The notes beneath the pieces were generated by a model. The model saw nothing but the letters and a program-made list of their open reading frames with translations. It ran no database searches and was not told the DNA's origin. A stretch of DNA of 64,000 nucleotides from Diplosphaera chodatii (lineage: Eukaryota; Chlorophyta; Trebouxiophyceae; Prasiolales; Stichococcaceae), in the NCBI GenBank assembly GCA_032358165.1, contig JAALGY010000037.1, forward strand, positions 1,079,001 through 1,143,000, in the 5' to 3' direction. This document shows, one piece after another, positions 47,752 through 59,515 of the stretch. The position numbers and the translations under genes were made by a program. The first letter of the stretch is position 1. Every line of letters begins with the position of its first letter.

Positions 47752-48895
47752 GGTGGCACCTAGAGGGCGAAAGGTTTGGTATCAGCTCCGATTGAGCATG
47801 ACGGCCGCTGCAAGCTCCACATGTATGCTAGCAACCAGGGCTGCATAGCTGTTCAGATTGGCGTCTGTGCAGAATGGCTTGCAAAGGACGGGAAGACCCA
47901 GTGCCCCAGGCAATGCTGCTGAAGTGAAGCGACTTGCGACAATATTGTGACTCACTTCAACGTGGTGAGACACATCGTCCGCCATTGGGTATCCAGTAAC
48001 TGCGGCATTTTGATTGCTCACAAGCATGGTCCCTCACCTTTGGCCGATCAGATGTAGACGGTGGATCTTGATCTCGATGCCGTGAAGCCACGAGGTCTCA
48101 CCTGTCGATTGTCACGTTTGCGCGACGCATGTCACAAAAGCCAGCAGCCGCTCACGACCATATCAAGCTGAAGGTGAGAGGTGCACGAATATCGTAGCGT
48201 AGCCCTTGCTCACGCACGCCTGCACTGACGCGATGGGCAGTCTGCCACATGGCGCCGCACGAGCTTGAGGTTTGAGCTCGACACCGTTCGTGGCACTGGT
48301 GTGCGCCTCTTCGAGATGGAATGCCTTTCTGTCAATGTTGTGAAATCATTAAAGCGGTGTGCAGCGCGTCGCGCTTGCATTGCAGCTGTCATGGTGCCTC
48401 TGAGTCAGAGCTCCACGATGACTCACACCGGTTTGGTGCCACCGACGGTTGTTCATGTCACAGCAAGCGCTCAAACTGCAGTTCATAAGCTGATCCAGGC
48501 TGGCAAGGCTGTGCTTTTGGTCGCGATGGCAACGCGGGACCTTCTGATCGTCTGATGCATGCGCATGCAGCACACACAGCATTGCTTTGTCCAGAATGCT
48601 GCACCTCCTTGTTGTGGCGCTGGGCCTCACAGCAACTTGAATTGACTGATGAGACTACTGTGCCGGCGTGGTCGACTGGACATCAGCCTGCGTGCTTGGA
48701 ACTACACGACAGCGCCGGTGCACGTGGTGTGGACCTGGAAGTCTCGAGACGAAGACAAGCACAGAATGGGTGGCCGAGACTGGTTGCAAACTGCTGCAAA
48801 CGATGTGAAGATAGATGATCACTGACTTGCAGGCGCGGAGCTGATCTTTCACTCTATTGCGTCGGCGGCTGCCAAGCGCAGCGAGCGGCACAATC
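47752..48895. other. Intergenic between ADA2 and the tandem cluster
   Basis: Contains the ADA2 3' UTR and the promoter of cluster copy 1. A 96-codon open frame (48265-48555, +) shows no recognisable domain. A CTTGCAGGCG acceptor-like motif at about 48827 precedes the first cluster ATG and is shared with copies 3 and 4, suggesting a 5' UTR intron. Confidence 0.4.
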
Positions 48896-51483
48896 ATGTG
48901 GAAGCTGGCGGTCCTGCTCATCGCCCTGAGCGGCCCAGCCGTCACACGGGCTGCAGGTACGTATTGCTGCATGCGCCGCGCTGCATTTGCATTCCCATGT
49001 TGGGAACGTGCTGCTGCCATTCTGGCTGCGTCCTGAGTGCTGACATATGCTGTCATCTTACACTTTGACGATCATTGTGCTCAGTCGCCTTTGCACGTTC
49101 AGGGGGCCCTGGGGATGTTCGTGTCCACCTCGACGACACCCACCGCGTGCCGTTCGTGCCGGCTGTGGCCGGGCCGGGCCAGCGGCTGGCACCTGGCAGA
49201 ATAATCCTGCCATGCCTGCCGGGCACCGCCAAGCCCCGCAGCGGCAACTTCACGTGCAGGAGGTTTGGCGCCGTGCGGCCTGCGCTGCTTATAGATACGT
49301 ATGAGATCAACATTTTTGCAATGGCCACAGAACCTACAGTATGTACAATTTCAAACAGGCCGCGGGCTACAGACCCTGCACCTGCACACTCACCGCAGGT
49401 GCAGCGGCTTTGCGAACGGCGGCGAGCGCTTCCAGCCGGCGCCCGGAGCCACGGCCTGCGCCATCTGCCACGGCAAGGTGGCGGACGCCAACCGCACCCG
49501 CTGCATCGCCGGCCCGGGCTACCAGCCGGGCCCCGATGGCATTCCGCAGGTGCTGCGCAGTCGCATAGCGCGTTGCCGTGCCATGTGTTGCCTCTGGTGT
49601 CTGGTCTGCTGTCGATCGTGCACAAGGCATGTGCTGAGGGTGTTGGTGTTGGGACGCAGCCGTGCCCCATCGGCCAGGCCAAAGCCGGGCTGGGCAACTT
49701 TGCATGTGGTCCCTGCAATGGATCCCTGCCCGACGGCAGCTCCCGCTTCACCCCCTCTGTGGGCTCCACCATCTGCCACACATGCCCCGCCGGCGGCAAC
49801 GTCAGTGCCGACTTCACATCATGCACCCCCGGGTGAGTGTGGCACTCAAAACCAACCACTGCTGCTGGTGCTCACAGATGTGCGGAGCACTGCACGCAGC
49901 AGAGCCGCTCAGTGCCGTGGCCAAAGATCCATACAACGTCACCCTGGCATGTCAGTCCGCAGTCTGGTGCTCACATTGCATAACCTGCGACGCTGTATCA
50001 GGCAAATCCATTGTCTGCAGGCCGGGCTGGCATCCGGGGGAGAATGGAGTTCCCAGGCCATGTGGTAGGGGAAGCGTGAAGGGCGGTGTCGGCAGCTACA
50101 GGTGTGCATACCCAGCTGCAAACATTGCTGCTGCTGCGCAGCAGCCTCTCTCATGCCGGCAGCACATACGTGCTCCTTCTGCAGACTTGCAGCAAAAACG
50201 CTAATGCGCTGCTTTCGTCAGATCCTTTGCCTCTACCCTGTGGGCATCTGGGGACTAGTTGCCGGCCACATACTGCGCTCATGTTGCTTTCCTGCGTGTG
50301 CTCACGTGCAGGTGCATCCCGTGCAATGGCGAGGGTGACAACGGCTGGCCACGGTATGCGCCGGACCTGGCGGGGACTGCCTGCCTGGAGTGCCCCGGCG
50401 TCCCCGACGGTGGCAGAGTGGTGTTCGGCCGCTCAATCTGCATCCCCGGCCCCGGTGCGTGGCTGCAACTCTGTCCGCCACTCGGCTACACAGATGTCCA
50501 GCATGTTCAACTTCGCTCCCTCCTGATCAACTGCCAGTGTGGTTGGCATCAATCGCGAGAACCTGCTGTCTGCCGTGCACTGCAGAGGTGCAGACATGTG
50601 GGCGAGCCACGTCCTGCAGCTGCCACTCACCCTCTGACTGTCTACTGTGAACCCTGACTCTTCTGCGCAGAAAGTCAACACCGTTCCGTCCGACGCAGGG
50701 TACCAGCCCATCATGCCAAACACTCGTGCAGCACCCTGCCCGCCCGGGACATCCAAGTCTGACACCGGCATGTACCCGTGAGTTGCTGCTGCCGCTCCTG
50801 CTTGGTCTGACGCCAGTGAAACCTTCCAGCTGCAATGGAGATGATCGATGTATGTGCAGATGGCAGACTGCCCAGGATGCACAGCTAGTACTGGGCAGGG
50901 CCATCTTGTGTTTCGTTTGCGAGGAACCTGCATGCCGGAAAAACATGGAGCATCATACCTGACCAGCTGACGTCATTGCTCATGTGCAGGTGTGACAAAT
51001 GCGTTGGCCAGGGGCCCAACGGTGGAGAACTGTACCAGCCCGGCATGAACGCCACCGACTGCATGGAGTGGTGCGTGCTGCAGCTTGTGTGCACCCATGC
51101 ACCAAACCCTGCTGCATCCTGCTGTATGCTGAGAACATACTCACCTGAGTGGCAGCACCTCTGCTGTTGCTGTGCCCATTGACGCCAATAACAACCACGA
51201 ACTTGCTTTCTGCAGCCCGGTCGGCGGCACCGTCAATGCAAACCGCACCACCTGCAGCTCGCCGTCGACTCCGCCGCCGAACCCGCCCCCTGCGCCGCCC
51301 CCATCACCGCCATCGAACCCGCCGCCGAACCCGCCGCCATCCCCGCCACCAAACCCGCCGCCGTCGCCGCCCCCCGCTGCGTCCCCATCGCCGCCACCTG
51401 CGACGGCCCCTGCCACGCCGCCGGTGCCACCGCCAACCTACATGTCCAGCCCGCCGCCCTCGAAGCCGACCCCGACACCCTGA
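48896..51483 (+). CDS. Cluster copy 1: secreted Cys-rich (ephrin-receptor-like repeat) protein with Pro-rich tail
   Basis: Exon 1 (48896-48956, 61 nt) encodes a signal peptide MWKLAVLLIALSGPAVTRAA. Exon 2 starts at 49103, using an earlier acceptor than the paralogues. This adds about 25 residues (GGPGDVRVHLDDTHRVPFVP) before the shared PGTAKPRSGNFTC. Further exons form four repeats of about 65 residues with the pattern PG(Y/W)xP...PCxxGTxKxGxGxFxCxxC...(G)GxRxxPxxxATxCxxCP. Examples are GGERFQPAPGATACAICHGK (49415), SSRFTPSVGSTICHTCPAGG (49739), RPCGRGSVKGGVGSYRC (50054), GWPRYAPDLAGTACLECPGV (50344) and NGGELYQPGMNATDCMEW (51020). The last exon (51216-51483) is CPVGGTVNANRTTCS followed by about 75 residues of Pro-rich SPP/NPPP repeats. 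No transmembrane helix follows the signal peptide, so an extracellular or cell-wall location is inferred. Resemblance to ephrin-receptor-like/GCC2-GCC3 domains is by cysteine pattern only. Confidence 0.85.
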
Positions 51484-52665
51484 GCCTCAGGGCCTGAGGC
51501 GCCAGCTGCGGCGAGACACACCTCGGGATACGCTAGACCGCTGGTCACCATACACCACGGATGAACTGCCGGCAGTGTGCTGGCTATAGACAGGACAGCA
51601 TTCCCATAGTCGGCATCACAGTACCAGGCTACATCATCAGGCTACACCGTGCACCCTCTGGACGTGGACATTGCTCAGTCTGCGAACAGCAGCCGGCAAT
51701 GCACGAAATCTGCCGTTCTGCACGTACCACGTGACAACGTTTGTCAGTAATACAATGCGGCACACGATGTGTTTAGGCATTATAACGTGACATCACATGC
51801 ACTGCAGCAGTGCATTACTGTGGATTGGCTGACGCTGCCTCGCGCTAGGAGCGGTCGCAGCTGCAATTGTGTACCAAAGGCACCCAGGCTGCAGACTTGA
51901 CAGGTGTACGCAATACAACCGACATATATGCGTGGTCCCTGATGATGTGCAGAGAGTTCAGCAAAGAGTTCAGCGCCTGTAGAATCTCGGCCTAGTAGAG
52001 TTTGCTTTCGACCCACTTGTACTCAACTGCAATCACTGACACTGCGTTGCGCGTCGCACGCCTGTCCAGTATGTCATCTGTGGATGTGATTCTCCACTGT
52101 TGCACGCTGCACATGTGCCACATGGAGTTGCCATTCAGATGTGCACCTGCATCTCGTGCACCTGGTCGTCACCCATGTGCGACTCGGGCTTACGCCACTA
52201 TGACGACTCCCGGCGGCCTCGATTGTAATTTTAGCCCATCAAATTCATTGTGGAGTGGTGCGGATACGAGAGTGACATTGCTTGTTGCCGCTGCACTGTG
52301 AGATCTCAATGTCAGGCAGCTCGTACCGTACCGCCAGGGCAAGCAGCTGTATCCATGCACTGGTCACTGTCATGTCAGTGCACCATACACCTCACGTAGA
52401 TTAAGCCGATAAAACAGTGCAATTGACAGTTGTGCGCCTCGGTTGTGACGGCTAAGATACTGTTGGTGGGTAGGTCGTACGAAAGAGCGGTCTCTAGTCC
52501 TTGTCAGCGAAAGGACTGGCCAGTCCTTTGCATTGAACAGCTTTCATATTGCAGATCAGGAACCTCGCGTCGATGTTCAGCGCGGCAGGCAGCTAGATGC
52601 TGCGTGTGCACCTTCCTCATAAGATACTGCTGCGCACACTGCGAATGACGTGCGGTGGCCTAGCA
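51484..52665. other. Intergenic between cluster copies 1 and 2
   Basis: About 1.2 kb with no recognisable gene. It contains an AAAGGACTGGCCAGTCCTTT palindrome near 52509-52530, about 140 bases before the copy 2 ATG, which might be a regulatory dyad. Confidence 0.4.
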
Positions 52666-55441
52666 ATGTGGAAGCTAGCGGGCCTGCTGCTGATCATCAG
52701 CAGTCTCAATGCGTCCGGTGCTGAAGGTACGCATGCCTGCGCATCAGAGTTGGTTTTCCTGCACGCTTTGGAGCGTCCTGCTGCCCCGAGGCTGCTTCCG
52801 AGGGCCCAGCCCATGCCACTGGCAGCTGACAAAGTCTCGGCAATGTTGAGTCGACCGTTTTGGGGTCTGCGAACTGCCTGCAGTTGCGTGCAGTGGCAGG
52901 ACAGGGGTATCAGCCCGGCCCTGGAGACACCATCGTTCGCTGCCCGCCTGGCACCGCAAAGCGCGGCGCAGGCAACTTCGCCTGCCTGAGGTGCCGCAAC
53001 TCATCAACTGCAAGCTGAAGGCGCCTGACATGCGCGAAATCAATACGGAGGCAGTCATACAGGAGGTTTGCATGCCTCAACTGCATGCAGGTGCCGCGGC
53101 ACCGCCGACGATGGCGGACAGCGCTTCCAGCCCGGCACCGGCGCTTCGTCCTGCGCCGTGTGCCACGGCAAGGTGGCGGACGCGGCACCGCCGACGATGG
53201 CGGACAGCGCTTCCAGCCCGGCACCGGCGCGTCGTCCTGCGCCGTGTGCCACGGCAAGGTGGCGGACGCGGCACGCACGCGCTGTGTCGCCGGGCCCGGC
53301 TACCAGCCTTCAGAGGACGGCATCCCCCAGGTCTGCTGCCCCCGGCCGCTGCCGTTGCAATGCCATGTTGCGCGGCTGGCACACATGCACCTGGAGGCCT
53401 GCTGCGCAGGCGTAGACGCTGTGAAGGAAGACCTGATCTGTTGCAGTTTGTGGCTGTGCGTCATCAGAGCCTCGTGTACCCCACACACCCTGCAATGCCC
53501 TCTGCATTGCTGCTCCATCTGATGGCCAGATGACACCAGGAAGTTCGCTGATGTGCTGCAGCCATGCCATGAGGGCACCGCCAAACACGGGCCAGGAAAC
53601 TTCAACTGCGTGCCCTGCGACCGGGTCGCCAACGGCAACAGCTACTTCACCCCCTTCAAGGGCTCCACCCGCTGCTACGAATGCCCCGCCGGCGGCAGCG
53701 TCCCCGGCGCTACCTCACCTGGCGACTTTGCGTCGTGCGCTCCAGGGTGAGGAGCCATGTCGAGCTGGTCGCCTGACCCTACTGCTCTGGCATATGGTGT
53801 ACTCAACTCACCACCTGGACATGCAACTCAGCTGGGATGCACAGCTGGGACTCAGCTCCCTATATGTGGCGCATCTGCGGCGTGTGTGACAACTCTGTTG
53901 TGGCATGCATGTACCGCACTGCTGTGTGCCAGCCTGCTGACCATCCTGGGCCAGCCGGCACATAGCCAGCGCAGTCCACCCGCACACGTGCTGTGCATAC
54001 GTGCTGTCAACGGCACATCTGCTGGCGCATGCAGGCCGGGCTGGCAACTGGGACTGGACGGGCTGCCCATCCCGTGCGCCAGGGGCACCGTGAAGGGCGG
54101 CGTCGGCAAGTACAAGTGCGTGGCACGCAGCTGCGACATTGCCGCTTGTCATTGGCCAATGTAATATCGCATCTGACAGCCAGTAGCACAGCTGGACATA
54201 TAGCGCCTCCCAAGGCCACAGCCCGCACAAGCGAGCCCACGAGGCAGCGCATGACAGAGCGTCTTTGCACGTTCGCATGAAAGCTTGCAAGCCGCATGCG
54301 CCGAGCCGTCACTTCGATCGTCGCACGTACAGGTGCCGCCCATGCAGCGGCAATGGGCCCAACGGCTGGCCGCGCTACGGACCCGACCTGGCGGGGACTG
54401 CCTGCCTGGAGTGCCCCGGAGTCTCCGGCGGGGGCGATGTGATTGACAACGTCATCTGCCTCCCCGGCCCAGGTGCACAGCTGGAAGCGCTGCAGGTGCA
54501 AGTGGGGCGCCCGTGTGATGCAGTCGGTATCTGAGTCAAACTACTGATGCTGTCGCAAGCTTTTGTGATGTAGAATGGCAGCAGTCTGCGTGTGTAATGT
54601 CTGTCGAGCGCCAGCCAGCTGCATCTCCGAAGGCAGAGCCTCGTTGCATTTCGATGTGAGCTGGCCTGCTGTTTCCTCCTGTTCATGTGGTGCAGTGGTG
54701 CATGCTTTCTCTGATGGTTGTGGCAGCCGACAGTGGAATCCTGAAGCCAACCGTGTGCTCCGGTGTCACCCAGGGTACCAGCCAGCCGAGCCGCGGGGTC
54801 GGACGCGGCCCTGCCAGCCCGGCACCGCCAAATCCGGCACTGGTGCTTTCCTGTGAGCGGCCGCAGCCACCCGTCGGTGTGATGTACTCTGCCAGTGGCT
54901 CTGGCAGACCTGTGAGGCATGCTCGGTCCAAGTCAACTGCCAGACGCACAACGAACACGTGTTGGCTCGTAGCAAGGTGCTGCTTGCAGACGCATCAGTC
55001 CAGCTGTGCAGGTGTCACAAGTGCGATGGCCTGGGCCCGAACGGCGGCCAGCGGTACCAGCCGGGAACAAACGCCACTGAGTGCCTGGAGTGGTGGGTGT
55101 CCAATGCACCCATGCCCACACAGCGCTGCAATGGCATTGCTGCGTGCATGCGTCTTAGCTGTAATTGAGCTTGCACGGCTGACATGATGGTAATCTGTGC
55201 ACATATGACACTGCTGTGCCCGCTGCTGGGTGCATGGTAAACATCATGGTGCTTCCTGTGTGCAGCGGTCCCGGCGGCGTCGTCAATGCAGCGCGCACCA
55301 GCTGCAGTGCGTGCAGGCAGCGTGCCGTGAGGGCAGGCTTGGTGTGTTGATGCTGGCAGCAGGACCATGCGTGCAACCAGCTGTGGCGTGCAGGCCAACC
55401 TGTGCTGTGCTGTTGCCGTCGCAGTGGAGGTGCCCGGATAG
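52666..55441 (+). CDS. Cluster copy 2: Cys-rich secreted protein lacking the Pro-rich tail, with an 86-bp exonic duplication
   Basis: Exon 1 (52666-52726, 61 nt) gives the signal peptide MWKLAGLLLIISSLNASGAE. Exon 2 begins near 52899 with GQGYQPGPGDTIVRCPPGTA. Exon 3 (from 53091) carries the GTADDGGQRFQPGTGASSCA module, but an 86-bp segment of it is repeated in tandem. The reading frame continues into VAGPGYQPSEDGIP only if one copy is removed (see repeat entry). Later exons are intact: PCHEGTAKHGPGNFNC (53565), GSTRCYECPAGGSVPG (53659), IPCARGTVKGGVGKYKC (54069), GWPRYGPDLAGTACLECPGV (54365), PCQPGTAKSGTGAFL (54811) and NGGQRYQPGTNATECLEW (55041). The final Cys exon VVNAARTSC reaches the position where the paralogues splice into the Pro-rich exon. 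Here the next acceptor (55424) gives only MEVPG-stop (55439-55441), or unspliced reading stops at 55350. The Pro-rich exon is therefore missing. Confidence 0.75.
53101..53272. repeat. Two tandem 86-bp copies within exon 3 of cluster copy 2
   Basis: Copy 1 is 53101-53186 and copy 2 is 53187-53272. They differ at a single base (T at 53145, G at 53231). Each contains CAAGGTGG, so AG|GT occurs at 53172|53173 and again at 53258|53259. The repeat length is not a multiple of three. Removing 53173-53258 as a GT-AG intron would restore the ancestral exon exactly. Confidence 0.95.
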
Positions 55442-56653
55442 CAGCTGCAAGCTGGACAGCCGCACGGGATGCAGCGCATACCTCCTGAAGTTGGGCCTTT
55501 CGTGCTGCTGGGAGCACTTACGGAGCAATCCGAATATGCATCACGACAATGTGAATACAGCTGGCTTGCTGGCTTGTGACTACAGTGGATAAGCATAGGC
55601 TGCACTGCTGCTCTCTCTGATTGCTGCGTGTGCCCGTGCGGCTGACCTGCATTAGACACTTTGAGACGCTGCGAGTGTGTAAATCACACTCGCACCTCCC
55701 GGAGCGCCTGCAGCAGTGGTGTGTAGCTATGTCAATGAACCTCTGGCCATGCAAGCGCAATGGGTGAATCCATAATCAACTGCACATCGAGATCTTGATC
55801 TTGATCTGGACCTTGCAGTTGGGCTGAAGCTGCACATCCTGTTTCTGTTGAGCTTGGCGGTACCCCAGTTGGCCGGCTGCACAGCGCAGCTTACCGCAGC
55901 AGACGCGTGCACGGTCTTACAGCAGGTGAGAGATGCGTGCACTCGGTGGTGGGTAGTCCGAGCAAGCGTCGGTCGTTCTGTGCGTGCGCTCGGTCGTGAA
56001 CTCGACAACAGCTCGAACAGGGCGTGCAGCAAACATGGTGTGATTACTTCCGGTTTTCAAACACCGGAACAACACTTGAGAAGCGTTGTAGGGTCTGGAG
56101 CGCGCAATGCGCGCTCTGCACCTGCCGTTGCCACTGCGTCACTGTGGCTCCATGACTCGGAAGGCGTCGGACTCGCCGAAAGACCTCGGCGGCACCGCAG
56201 GACAGCCGTTTACACGATATTATAATGATCTCACGATAAAGAGGCAAGCAGTTGCAGAGTTTGCATGACCGGCGGGGCCTCGCTGCCGGCCGACACTACA
56301 ACTGTACTGCAGCAACACTGCATGCAAGCCGGTGCAAGCCAGCACGACCAGACTGCAGCGCCACTCCGCAGCGTAAAATTTACAGCCAGTAATACGGGCG
56401 TAATGTGAACGCCAAGCCGTTGCCGTTGGCTGCATATCTGTTGGGTTCATGGTTGGGTCGGTGAACCATACGAACTGCCAGGCACTCGGTCGTCCTTGCG
56501 GGCGAGCAACACAATTTTCCATGACTCAAGTACTAGCGCGAATTGCTGAAGATGTAGAACGAAGTTGTGTCATGTGTCCTGCAGGCGCTCATCGGCGGGT
56601 TTGCCTCGTCGATCACAGTCGGGCGGCCTGCGCCGCCGCGCAACGTCCCAGCC
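55442..56653. other. Intergenic between cluster copies 2 and 3
   Basis: No gene recognised. An acceptor-like TCCTGCAGGCGC at about 56577-56588 precedes the copy 3 ATG, as in copies 1 and 4. An in-frame ATG at 56567 could extend the protein N-terminally but would bury the signal peptide. Confidence 0.4.
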
Positions 56654-59515
56654 ATGTGGCAGCTGACGGTGCTGCTGCTGGCTCTCAGCAGCCTGCCCGC
56701 AATGAACGCTGCAGGCGAGGCTGAGTCAACAGATGACAATCTTTGTGCTTCTGCCGTGCTCAACAACGTCCAGCTGCCCTGGCCTGGGCTGCTTCCTGTA
56801 GGCATGGCCGGTGCGTGTGCTCATAATCATCAGCCAGTCACCAACCAGCTGCTGGGCTCTCAGCTAGACAATCCGTCTGGGTGCAGTGGCCGGTCCGGGC
56901 GACACGATCGTGCCGTGCCCCAAGGGCACCGCCAAGCGCGGCCGCGGCAACTTCGCCTGCATCAGGTCAGGCACCGTGCAGCCTGCGCGCCATGCACCAG
57001 ACAGCTCGATGAGTAGATGAACCGGGAGAGCAAGCGCTGGTTGAACTTCCAAAGCTTCATGTGTCGTTACCGTGTTTTCACAGGTGCGACGGCAATGCGG
57101 ATGGCGGCGAGCGCTTTCAGCCCAACACAGGAGCCACGGCGTGCGCCGTGTGCCACGGCCGGGTGACAGACGGGGCGCGCACCCGGTGCATCGCCGGCCC
57201 GGGCTACCAGCCGGCGCCTGATGGCATTCCGCAGGTGCCGCCGCGGCTCTCGGCCTCAGCATTATGACACCAGTCACCTGTGATGTGTCACTGATACTGC
57301 CGAGTGGCGCATATTCGAGTGCTGAATAGTGAACGCAATGGGATTGTACCATCACTCCACTGAAGCTGCACAGCTTGTGAGTGAAACAGCATTGTCATGC
57401 GCCCATGCTGCGCCCTCTGGAATAAGGTACCACGCTGGCAGTCCAGCACAGCACTTGTGGTGCTGTGCAGCCCCTTGCTGACACGGCAGCACCCTTGTAT
57501 GCAGCCATGCCCCGCTGGTTTGGCAAAAGCCGGGCCGGGGACCTTCAACTGCCAGCCGTGCGACCGCTACGTGGACGGCAACAACTACTTCACCCCCTTC
57601 AAGGCGTCCACCCGCTGCTATGTGTGCCCCGCCGGCGGCACCGTCCCGGGCGACTACGCGTCATGCGCCCCCGGGTGGGTGCACCACATTCTGTGTGGAG
57701 CAAGTTGCATGGATGTGAACTTGTGAGCTGCACCTTGGCCAACGATTCACCAACCCTGCACGTTTGAAACATGGGCCCCCAGGTCGTGTATGGACCCACA
57801 CTGTGCTTACAGACTGCACCCGTGTTGACGTTGCAAAGTCATATTGCATTACACAGCTTGACACGAGTGCCCCGGCGATAGACGTGTTTAAATCTGCAGG
57901 CCGGGCTGGCAGCCTGGACCCAACAAACTGCCGATCCCGTGCGCTAAGGGCACCGTGAAGGGCGGCATTGGCAGCTACAGGTGCGCCAGCATGCAGCAGA
58001 GCAACATTGCTTGCTGCATAATGTGATATGGTGCCCCAGATGCTATGCCATGGCTGGGGGGATTGTTGTGCGGAGGGGCGTCGCAGTTCAGCGTGTGAGC
58101 AATGCAACCCATGGCAAAATGCAGCAAATTGTGGTGAATTCGGCAACAGGATCAAGGTTCTGCCCTTCTGTAGCTACCCTGCACTCACAGCTGCGCCTGC
58201 ACACGCAGGTGCATCCCGTGCAATGGCGACGGATCGCACGGCTGGCCGCGCTACGGCCCCGATGAGGCGGGGATTGCCTGCCTGGAGTGCCCCGGAGTCC
58301 CCGAGGGCGGCAACGTGATCGAGGGCCGCTCCACCTGCATCCCAGGCCCAGGTGACTGCAGTGCTGTCCAGTAACCAGCTTTCATCCGCACCATCTACAC
58401 GTGTTCACGCTAACATAGCGGCAAACAATTGGGGTTTTCAGCTGCCACTAGACTCTTTGATGGAGCCAATGCTGGAGCCACGTGCCGAAGTAGAGCATCT
58501 GCGGGTTCGCCTGTATTGTCCAGGCAGCTGAGCATCACCGTGACGTGTTGCTGCCCCGCCAGGGTACCAGCCGAGCACGCCGCTCGGCCGCATGGCGCCC
58601 TGCCAGCCCGGCACCGCCAAGGCGGGCACCGGCACCTACCTGTGAGTATGTTCGGAGCTGCGTCCGCTTGTGTAAGCCGCTGAAACAGACAGCTGCATTG
58701 GCGCCGCCGGCAGCTTGCCGTATGTGCATGGCCGGTAGATGAGAGCTGTTTTGATGTTGCTGCGGGCGCGGGACCCTGTGTGAAACTGCTCCGGCCGCCG
58801 GTGCGCAGGTGCGGCGACTGCGACGGCCTGGGCCCCAACGGCGGACAGCGCTACCAGCCCGGCACAAACGCCACCGAGTGCCTGGAGTGGTGCGCACCGC
58901 AGCTGGTCCCGCACACACTGCACTGCCACATGCACCATGCTCCTCGCAGTGGCGCACTGCCGTGTCTTAACGACGCTCGAAACACTGCTATGATCCAAGA
59001 GCGCTGCCCTGAGAACAGCAATCTCCTTCCTGCAGCCCGCCGGGTGGCTCCGTGAATGCGGACCGCACTGTCTGCAGTAAGTCTCAGATGCTACTGCGGC
59101 TCGAACTCGATCCTGTACAACTGTCCGCAGTGCACTCATTGTGCTGAACACTACTACTTGGCGTGCTGGCGATGCTGACATGAACGCTACTGATGTGCAC
59201 CATATCAGTGTCCAGCATTGAGCTCACTGGTGTCTCGCTGTTGCAGCGCCCCCGTCGCCGCCGCCGCCACTGCCGCTGTCGCCGCCATTCCCGCCGAGCC
59301 CGCCGCCCGAGTCCCCGCCGCCGCCGGACCAGTCACCGTCGCCGCCGTTCCCATCGAGCCCGCCGCCCGAGTCCCCGCCGCCGCCGGGCCTGTCGCCATC
59401 GCCGCCGTTCCCGCCGAGCCCACCGCCCGAGTCCCCGCCGCCGCCGGACCTGTCGCCGTCGCCGCCGTTCCCGCCGCCCAGCCCGCCGCCCCGCCCTCCA
59501 CCGCCGCCGTCCTGA
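56654..59515 (+). CDS. Cluster copy 3: secreted Cys-rich protein with 20-residue Pro-rich repeats
   Basis: Exon 1 (56654-56714) gives MWQLTVLLLALSSLPAMNAA, a signal peptide. Its donor is GCAG|GCGAGG rather than GT. Exon 2 (from about 56889) gives VAGPGDTIVPCPKGTAKRGR. Exon 3 gives GGERFQPNTGATACAVCHGR, with RTRCIAGPGYQPAPDG (57105-57230). Exon 4 gives PCPAGLAKAGPGTFNCQPCD and TRCYVCPAGGTVPGDYASCA (57507-57670). Then come IPCAKGTVKGGIGSYRC (57933), AGIACLECPGVPEGGNVIEG (58268), PCQPGTAKAGTGTYL (58596), NGGQRYQPGTNATECLEW (58840) and PPGGSVNADRTVC (59040). The Pro-rich exon starts at 59247 after GTTGCAG and keeps phase 1 (A|CG), placing the tail in the Ser-Pro frame and not in the overlapping Ala-rich frame. 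The tail is three and a half 20-residue repeats of the type SPPFPPSPPPESPPPPDxSP, then stop at 59513-59515. Likely a wall or extracellular-matrix protein. Confidence 0.85.
59279..59458. repeat. Three 60-bp repeats encoding the Pro-rich tail of cluster copy 3
   Basis: Each 60-bp unit encodes 20 residues starting SPPFP and containing SPPPESPPPP. A partial fourth unit follows to the stop codon. GC content is very high and all six frames are open through it, so shadow Ala-rich frames overlap. Confidence 0.85.

Noticed and set aside
48265..48555. 96-codon plus-strand frame upstream of the cluster
   Set aside because: No domain, no family resemblance and no codon pattern different from random; left as intergenic.
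53101..53272. Direct repeats as a CRISPR or mobile-element signal
   Set aside because: Only two adjacent 86-bp copies of coding sequence without spacers or terminal inverted repeats, in a eukaryotic gene.
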